A DNA stretch of 10,621 nucleotides. Source: an uncultured Spirochaetaceae bacterium (GTDB taxonomy: Bacteria > Spirochaetota > Spirochaetia > Treponematales > Treponemataceae). Of this stretch, positions 5,732 to 10,621 are shown in pieces. Each line of letters opens with the position of its first letter. Position 1 is the stretch's first letter. Location of the stretch: positions 1-10,621 of the forward strand of contig CALNCH010000186.1 in the NCBI GenBank assembly GCA_937875245.1. The letters run 5' to 3'. The position numbers and the translations under genes were made by a program. The notes beneath the pieces are model-generated. The model searched no databases. It was not told where the DNA came from and worked only from the letters and a program-made list of their open reading frames with translations.

Positions 5732-6640
5732 ATGCCAATAAAAATCAAGTCAGACCTTCCTGCCTGTACTATTCTCGAGCAGGAAAATATTTTCGTAATG
5801 AGGGAACAGAGAGCAAGTTCTCAGGATATTCGTCCTTTGAAAATTGCTATTGTTAATTTAATGCCTACTAAGATTGCTACAGAAACTCAATTGCTGCGAT
5901 TATTGGGGAATACTCCTTTGCAGATTGAAATTTCTTTGGTTCATATGGAAGCCCACCAAGCAAAAAATACTGGGGCGGAGCATTTAGAAAAATTTTATAT
6001 AACTTCAAAAGAAGCCTTAGAAACTAAGTGGGACGGTATGATTATTACCGGAGCTCCTGTTGAACAGTTGGCTTTTGAAGAAGTTGATTATTGGCAAGAT
6101 TTGTGTGCAATTATGGATCATGCAAAAAAGAATGCTTTCTGTACTTTGCATATTTGTTGGGGTAGTCAGGCAGGTTTATATCATCATTATGGTATTCCAA
6201 AATATGATTTAGACCATAAATTGTTTGGAGTGTTCCAAAATCAGCGATTAACTGTGGCAGAGCCTTTACTTCGGGGTTTTGACGATTCTTTTCCTAGCCC
6301 TCAGTCCCGGCACACAGAAGTGAGACGAGAAGATATTGAAAAGAATTCTGATCTTATAATCTTAGCTGAATCAAAGGAAGCTGGCATTTTATTAGTAAAA
6401 TCAAAAGATAATCGACAAATCTTTATGACTGGTCACCTAGAGTATGATACAGAAACCTTAGGAAATGAATATTGGCGGGACAAAAATGCAGGGAAAATGA
6501 TTGAAGTTCCAGTAAATTATTTCCCCTCTGATAATCCTAATATGGCTCCTTTGTCTACTTGGCGAAGTCATGCTCATTTATTTTATTCCAACTGGTTAAA
6601 TTACTATGTTTACCAGGAAACACCATTCGAGTTTGTATAA
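5732..6640 (+). CDS. metA: Homoserine O-acyltransferase, predicted acetyl-CoA-dependent (MetA family)
   Basis: This enzyme acylates the hydroxyl of L-homoserine, the first committed step of methionine synthesis, in the cytoplasm. The 302-residue length and the N-terminus (MPIKI...LPA...ILEQENIFVM) match full-length MetA, fixing the ATG. Family blocks follow: IRPLKIAIVNLMPTKI (34-48), ETQLLRLLGNTPLQ (51-64), and the catalytic residues at canonical numbers: C142 (HICWGSQAG), H235 and E237 (TGHLEYD). The acyl-CoA-selecting position is E111 (GAPVEQLAF). Family work on B. cereus versus E. coli MetA associates Glu here with acetyl-CoA and Gly with succinyl-CoA, so acetylation is the better prediction. 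No metY/metB partner is in the window. The gene is led by an extended -10 with almost no leader and is followed after one base by mnmG, an unrelated tRNA-modification gene, probably cotranscribed. No SAM riboswitch fits in the short upstream space. Confidence 0.95.
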   Translation: MPIKIKSDLPACTILEQENIFVMREQRASSQDIRPLKIAIVNLMPTKIATETQLLRLLGNTPLQIEISLVHMEAHQAKNTGAEHLEKFYITSKEALETKWDGMIITGAPVEQLAFEEVDYWQDLCAIMDHAKKNAFCTLHICWGSQAGLYHHYGIPKYDLDHKLFGVFQNQRLTVAEPLLRGFDDSFPSPQSRHTEVRREDIEKNSDLIILAESKEAGILLVKSKDNRQIFMTGHLEYDTETLGNEYWRDKNAGKMIEVPVNYFPSDNPNMAPLSTWRSHAHLFYSNWLNYYVYQETPFEFV

Positions 6641-6641
6641 T

Positions 6642-8528
6642 ATGAATAAAGAATATACTGGTTTTTATGATAGTTTTGATGTAGTTGTTGTAGGTGCTGG
6701 ACATGGAGGTATTGAAGCTTCTTTGGCTAGTGCTCGTATGGGTTTGAAAACCCTATTGGTTACTCAATCTATTGATGCAATTGGACGTCTGTCTTGTAAT
6801 CCTTCTATTGGGGGAATTGCAAAGGGAAACATTGTTCGGGAAATTGATGCCTTAGGTGGAGAGATGGGGCATTTAATTGATGAGTCAATGATTCAATTTA
6901 GGTTATTGAATAAGAGTCGGGGACCCGCTGTTCAAGCTCCAAGAAGTCAAGCTGATAAACTGCGTTATGCAACTCTTGCTCGTCAAAGAGTAGAACAACA
7001 AGAATCCTTGTACACTCTCCAAGACACCGTAGTAGAAATTGAAACCCTTATTACTCAAATTCCATTACCACCTTCTAGCGATTCTACGGCAGAAATAGGT
7101 TCTATTCCTGGTGAAGTTCGTTGTCAGCCTCTTAATCCAGAAGCTAATCAATATCGACAAAAAATTACTGCTATTACTACAGAAAGAGGACGTCGTATTC
7201 CTACTCGTTCTTGCGTTCTTACTACGGGAACGTTTTTAGGGGGTAGAATTTTTATTGGTCCGTATGATGCACCTTGTGGACGTTTAGGAGAAAATGCTGC
7301 AATCGGTTTAACTCAGTCCTTAAATAAATTAGGTTTTACCACCGGGCGATTAAAAACGGGAACTCCTCCCCGAGTTTTAAAATCTTCTATTGATTTTACT
7401 CTTTTAGAAGAACAAGTAGGGGACTCTGTTGTTTTACCTTTTTCTTTTGATACTGAAAAAATTGAAAGGCCTATGGTTCCCTGTCATTTAGTGTATACCA
7501 GTGAAGAAACCCATAGAATTATTCGAGAAAATATCGGACTTTCTCCTTTGTATAGTGGAAAAATTAGTGGTATTGGTCCCCGTTATTGTCCTTCTATTGA
7601 AGATAAGGTTATGCGCTTTGCCGACAGAGAGAGACATCAGTTATTTATTGAACCAGAAGGGTTAGAGACTGAAGAAATGTACATTAATGGATTTTCTTCT
7701 TCTTTGCCCGAAGATGTCCAGGATCGCTTTTTACGAACACTGCCAGGTTTTTCAGAGGCAGTAGTTTCTCGACCGGGTTATGCAGTGGAATATGATTATG
7801 TAGAACCAACTCAACTGTTTCCGAGCTTGGAAACAAAACGGGTAGCTGGGCTTTTTACTGCGGGGCAAATTAATGGTACTTCTGGTTACGAAGAAGCCGC
7901 TGCACAGGGGTTAGTTGCAGGTATTAATGCTAGTTTATATAGTCGCCGTCATGAAGCTATAGATAGCGCCTATGATGTTCCTTCTTATGAGCCTTTAGTC
8001 TTAGGTAGAGACGAAGCCTATATTGGAGTTCTTATTGATGATTTAGTAACTTTAGGTACTAAAGAACCTTATCGAATGTTTACTGCCAGAGCTGAATACC
8101 GTTTAAAATTACGTCATGATACCGCAGATGAACGTTTGTGCCAAAAAGGATTTGAGATAGGTTTAAAATCTCAGGCACAATTAGATAAAGTACAGCATAA
8201 AATTGAGGTACGTAATCAAATTCTAGAAGTATTACAGAAAAATCCTAAAGCAGACAATCCCGGATTTACAGAACAAGAATGGGAAAATGGTTTAGTAGAT
8301 TTTAAATATGTATATTACATACAAAAGCAAGATAAACGTGTAGAAAAAATGCAAAGAATGGAAAATGCAAAGATTCCTACCAATTTTGATTATAGAGCTA
8401 TTCCAGGACTATCTACAGAAAGTAAGCTAAAATTAGAAAAGATTAGGCCTCTTACATTGGGTCAAGCCAGCCGAATATCTGGTATTCGTAATTCTGATAT
8501 TATGCTTTTAATGGTATATCTTCGATAA
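6642..8528 (+). CDS. mnmG: tRNA uridine-34 5-carboxymethylaminomethylation enzyme MnmG (GidA)
   Basis: This is the FAD-dependent partner of MnmE, modifying U34 of tRNAs that read split codon boxes. The protein has 628 residues from the ATG at 6642. An in-frame ATG at 6606 would add 12 residues overlapping metA, but MnmG proteins normally begin just before the FAD fold, so 6642 is preferred. Evidence: dinucleotide-binding VVVVGAGHGG (14-23), GRLSCNPSIGGIAKGN (48-63), conserved C52 and C281, KSRGPAVQAPRSQADK (91-106), TTGTFLGGRIFIG (194-206), GRLKTGTPPR (235-244), GIGPRYCPSIEDK (310-322), GQINGTSGYEEAAAQGL and C-terminal GQASRISGI. Two oddities: an extra segment of roughly 30-35 residues at ~136-172, and a shortened helical linker before the C-terminal domain. 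The junction with metA is TAA-T-ATG with no clear Shine-Dalgarno, suggesting coupling. The 3' end faces the deaminase gene across 18 bases without a convincing terminator. Confidence 0.97.
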   Translation: MNKEYTGFYDSFDVVVVGAGHGGIEASLASARMGLKTLLVTQSIDAIGRLSCNPSIGGIAKGNIVREIDALGGEMGHLIDESMIQFRLLNKSRGPAVQAPRSQADKLRYATLARQRVEQQESLYTLQDTVVEIETLITQIPLPPSSDSTAEIGSIPGEVRCQPLNPEANQYRQKITAITTERGRRIPTRSCVLTTGTFLGGRIFIGPYDAPCGRLGENAAIGLTQSLNKLGFTTGRLKTGTPPRVLKSSIDFTLLEEQVGDSVVLPFSFDTEKIERPMVPCHLVYTSEETHRIIRENIGLSPLYSGKISGIGPRYCPSIEDKVMRFADRERHQLFIEPEGLETEEMYINGFSSSLPEDVQDRFLRTLPGFSEAVVSRPGYAVEYDYVEPTQLFPSLETKRVAGLFTAGQINGTSGYEEAAAQGLVAGINASLYSRRHEAIDSAYDVPSYEPLVLGRDEAYIGVLIDDLVTLGTKEPYRMFTARAEYRLKLRHDTADERLCQKGFEIGLKSQAQLDKVQHKIEVRNQILEVLQKNPKADNPGFTEQEWENGLVDFKYVYYIQKQDKRVEKMQRMENAKIPTNFDYRAIPGLSTESKLKLEKIRPLTLGQASRISGIRNSDIMLLMVYLR

Positions 8529-8546
8529 ACGTATGCTACTTCTAAA

Positions 8547-9449
8547 TTAGGCTAGGCTTTTATCCATCAAAGAAAAAATCTCTTCTTTGGTGAACATGCC
8601 AACGTCTACTAGGTCTGCACATTGTTCACTAACGGACTTGTTAAAGAAAAGCAAATCGTCAGTTGCAATGGTAACTTTTAGTCCTGCGTCGTAAAGCTTT
8701 CGTATTGGATGTTTATCCAAAGAAGGAACTGCAGAAAGCATTACATTGCTTGCAGGGCACACATGCAAAGTTATATTTCTGTCTAATAAAAATTGCATGA
8801 CAGAATCGTCTTTCGCCGCACCAATGCCGTGTTGAACATCTTCTAATTCAAAGTATTCTACTAATCGACGAATGGAATTTGCATCAGAAAATTCACCGAC
8901 GTGAGCTTTTCTTTTAATACCTAATTTTCCTGCCAATTCATAAATATTCTTAAATTCTTCAATTCCATCTTCTATTTCTGGACCGTATAAATCAATACTC
9001 TTAAAAAGTCCACTTTCAAGTAAAACAGGAGCCCATGTTTGGATTTTTTCTATTCCAAAGGTTTTTCCCATACCTAATTCAGGTTTGAAATTAATTTCAG
9101 ATGAAAATTTTGAATGAATTTTTTCTACCAGTTTTAATAAGGGGTCAATTCCACCGCATTGGTTTACGAAACCAATATCAATACTGCCTTCAAGAACTGT
9201 AACACCGTCAGCTATGGCGTCTTTTATGGCTAAAGAAATTAAATCTTGTACGTCTTTTTCATCTACACATCTGGGCCTAGTATATTGAGCAATAATCTCA
9301 TGCATTTCAGGTAATCCAGATAAAACTCTAGGAAAATTCGGTATATAAAAACCTGCCCAAGGGACATACGATGCATAACGCATTCCAAGATTTAAGTGGT
9401 TATGGGCGTCAATTTTTGGATGTGAGATAAACTCAGAAACGGCTGTCAT
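8547..9449 (-). CDS. add: Adenosine deaminase family metal-dependent hydrolase, short C-terminus
   Basis: The family deaminates adenosine/deoxyadenosine to inosine in purine salvage; related members act on adenine or aminodeoxyfutalosine. All metal and catalytic residues are visible in 300 residues: H16 and H18 (DAHNHL), H183 and E186 (AHVGE), H207 (QHGIGA), and D264-D265 (IATDDLLFF). HVCPASNVMLSAVPSLDKHP (229-248) is a very characteristic ADA block. The N-terminal HxH context (DAHNHLNLG) differs from the usual LHxHLDGS, so the exact substrate is less certain. The protein stops at ...SLMDKSLA, inside the helix where related enzymes (about 330-340 residues) have N-x-x-x-x-S-F followed by a tail, so about 30 C-terminal residues are absent. 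The ATG has AGAGGAG at 9461-9467 with 11-base spacing. It is transcribed from its own promoter downstream of pepF and converges on mnmG. Confidence 0.88.
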   Translation of the reverse strand: MTAVSEFISHPKIDAHNHLNLGMRYASYVPWAGFYIPNFPRVLSGLPEMHEIIAQYTRPRCVDEKDVQDLISLAIKDAIADGVTVLEGSIDIGFVNQCGGIDPLLKLVEKIHSKFSSEINFKPELGMGKTFGIEKIQTWAPVLLESGLFKSIDLYGPEIEDGIEEFKNIYELAGKLGIKRKAHVGEFSDANSIRRLVEYFELEDVQHGIGAAKDDSVMQFLLDRNITLHVCPASNVMLSAVPSLDKHPIRKLYDAGLKVTIATDDLLFFNKSVSEQCADLVDVGMFTKEEIFSLMDKSLA

Positions 9450-9488
9450 TAAATTAAAAACTCCTCTCTACAAGACGAAGATAAAATT

Positions 9489-9497
9489 ACTATAGCA
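9489..9497 (-). promoter_or_regulatory. Extended -10 promoter for the adenosine-deaminase-family gene
   Basis: The minus strand reads TGCTATAGT. Transcription would start near 9482, giving a leader of about 33 bases that includes the AGAGGAG ribosome site. The -35 region is A/T-rich without a good TTGACA match. The element has the same form as the metA/hydrolase promoters. Confidence 0.5.
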
Positions 9498-9539
9498 TAA
9501 TTATCGGCAAAAATAAGGATTTAACCAATATTCTTTATT

Positions 9540-9574
9540 AAAAAAAGTTTAGATCAGTTTTTCTAGTTGATCTA
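9540..9574 (-). terminator. Intrinsic-type terminator at the end of pepF
   Basis: On the minus strand TAGATCA (9574-9568) pairs with TGATCTA (9557-9551 region) around an A-rich loop of about 11 bases, then AAC and seven T (9546-9540). The stop codon TAA lies at the foot of the stem. The stem is AT-rich, so strength is uncertain, but its position at the pepF end, before a new promoter, fits a terminator. Confidence 0.45.
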
Positions 9575-10621
9575 CCATTTGACTAAAGGTGCCTAAGGCT
9601 GCCTTTATTACATCAGGGGATTCCATATCAACTCCTGCCACTCGAAGAGCTTCAATTGGATAACGGGAGCCTCCTGATTTTAAGAAAGAAAAATAATCTT
9701 CTTTTTCTTGTTTTCCACCTTTTGTTACTCTATTAGCTAATGCTAAGGATGCAGAAATTCCTGTGGCATATTTATACACATAAAATGCATTATAAAAGTG
9801 GGGAATACGTAAGCATTCTAAGTCACTTTCTTCTTCCAAAATCATTTCAGGTCCAAAATAGGCTTCTAATAGTTTTCTATATTCTTTTCGACATACGTCT
9901 ACAGAAAGGGGAGTTCCACTTTCCACTAAATCATGGGTAATTTTTTCGTATTCTGCAAACATGGTTTGTCTATATAGAGTGGCTAAAATGTCTCCAATTC
10001 TGGTATCTAATAAATATGCTTTTATTTTTGGATCAGAAGTATTTTTCATTAAATACTCAAAAACTAATTGTTCGTTAAAGGTGGAAGCAACCTCGGCTTC
10101 AAAAATAGTATAATTATAATTCATAAAGGGGTTTGATCTTGCAGAATACCAAGAATGCATTGAATGACCACCTTCATGGGCTAAGGTAAATACATCTCTA
10201 ATTACATCTTCTTTATAATTCATTAAAATATAAGGATATCCTGTAAAACAACCGGATGAAAAAGCACCTGAACGTTTTCCTTTGTTCTCGTAGCGATCAA
10301 CCCAACCACCAAGTAAGCCATTACAAAGGGTATCAGTATATTCTTTTCCTAAGGGAGAAAGTGCATTTCTTAGTATTTCTACCCCTTCTTCATAGGATGT
10401 GTTTTTTGTAGCGGTTTCCACTAATGGCACATATACATCGTAATGGCGAAGTTCTTCAACCTTAAGGGCTTTTTTCATTATGCTATAGTATTTGTGTAAG
10501 GGAGCTAAATTTTCTCTAACTGTGGAAACGAGATTTTCGTAAACGGACAAAGGAACTTTATCTGGAAACAGAGCTTTTTCTAAAGAGGAAGAGTATCCTC
10601 TTGCCCGTGCCATGTAAACGT
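9549..10621 (-). CDS. pepF: Oligoendopeptidase F (M3B metallopeptidase), C-terminal part; 5' end beyond window
   Basis: This cytoplasmic zinc peptidase cuts oligopeptides. The frame is open to the right edge of the window: Val-Tyr codons precede the internal ATG at 10613, and the first residues (ARARGYSSSLEKALFPD) match an internal block of PepF, so 10613 is not the start. About 357 C-terminal residues are present from a family of about 600. The zinc site is visible: LAHEGGHSMHSW (H and H of HEGGH at ~146 and ~150 counting from the internal Met), and FEAEVASTFNE with the third ligand Glu at ~174. IPHFYNAFYVYKYATG, the substrate-contacting Tyr/His region of M3 peptidases, lies near the C-terminus. 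All visible catalytic parts are intact. The gene ends in a hairpin with a T run and is followed by the deaminase gene after 99 bases. Confidence 0.95.
   Translation of the reverse strand, partial: VYMARARGYSSSLEKALFPDKVPLSVYENLVSTVRENLAPLHKYYSIMKKALKVEELRHYDVYVPLVETATKNTSYEEGVEILRNALSPLGKEYTDTLCNGLLGGWVDRYENKGKRSGAFSSGCFTGYPYILMNYKEDVIRDVFTLAHEGGHSMHSWYSARSNPFMNYNYTIFEAEVASTFNEQLVFEYLMKNTSDPKIKAYLLDTRIGDILATLYRQTMFAEYEKITHDLVESGTPLSVDVCRKEYRKLLEAYFGPEMILEEESDLECLRIPHFYNAFYVYKYATGISASLALANRVTKGGKQEKEDYFSFLKSGGSRYPIEALRVAGVDMESPDVIKAALGTFSQMVDQLEKLI

Noticed and set aside
6606..6641. Upstream ATG for mnmG at 6606, overlapping metA
   Set aside because: The 12 added residues do not resemble a MnmG N-terminus, and the ATG at 6642 places the FAD-binding strand at the usual distance from the start.
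8529..8546. Bidirectional terminator between mnmG and the deaminase gene
   Set aside because: The 18-base gap contains no stem longer than 4 bp and no T run; CTAAATTAG is too small to count.
9740..9940. Open frame on the + strand inside pepF
   Set aside because: It is antisense to the conserved C-terminal region of PepF and has no independent evidence.
1..10621. CRISPR array, tRNA, rRNA, transposon or phage elements
   Set aside because: No regularly spaced repeats, tRNA-like cloverleaf, transposase or integrase motifs, or terminal repeats were seen by eye.

Overview
This AT-rich bacterial window is tightly packed with chromosomal genes. It looks like a spirochaete, most likely Treponema-like. 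That placement is an inference from the character of the MnmG, MetA and PepF proteins, from a probable exported or outer-membrane protein, and from occasional TTG starts; no rRNA or other phylogenetic marker is present. I see no phage, insertion sequence, CRISPR, tRNA or rRNA, and no gene-free stretch above about 100 bases.

Layout. (1) The left edge holds the last codons of a probable prmC (release-factor methyltransferase), overlapping by 4 bases the start of a rel/RSH alarmone synthetase on the + strand. (2) Bases 1876-5682 hold four leftward genes. In transcription order they are a probably inactive alpha/beta hydrolase, an exported protein of unknown function started by TTG one base later, a U32 peptidase-family protein of the tRNA-hydroxylation (TrhP) type, and a small exported protein with its own predicted promoter. 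The small gene collides tail-to-tail with rel and overlaps it by 65 bases. (3) Bases 5690-5722 are a compact divergent promoter in which two extended -10 elements form the arms of a perfect inverted repeat. (4) metA (homoserine O-acyltransferase, acetyl-CoA type by residue 111) and mnmG (tRNA U34 modification) run rightward with a 1-base gap. (5) An adenosine-deaminase-family gene and the C-terminal part of oligoendopeptidase F run leftward to the right edge; the first has its own predicted promoter, and the second ends in a weak terminator.

Most of the window is housekeeping: translation termination and tRNA modification (prmC, mnmG, trhP-like), stringent response (rel), methionine synthesis (metA), purine salvage (add-like) and peptide turnover (pepF). 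I do not see a clear new multigene system. The unusual points are within genes. Rel keeps a bifunctional-type synthetase motif but has a degraded hydrolase site and a shortened C-terminal half. The HSL-type hydrolase lacks its nucleophilic serine and probably its catalytic aspartate. The metA/hydrolase promoters predict nearly leaderless transcripts. Runs of eight A residues cluster in three genes of the leftward group.
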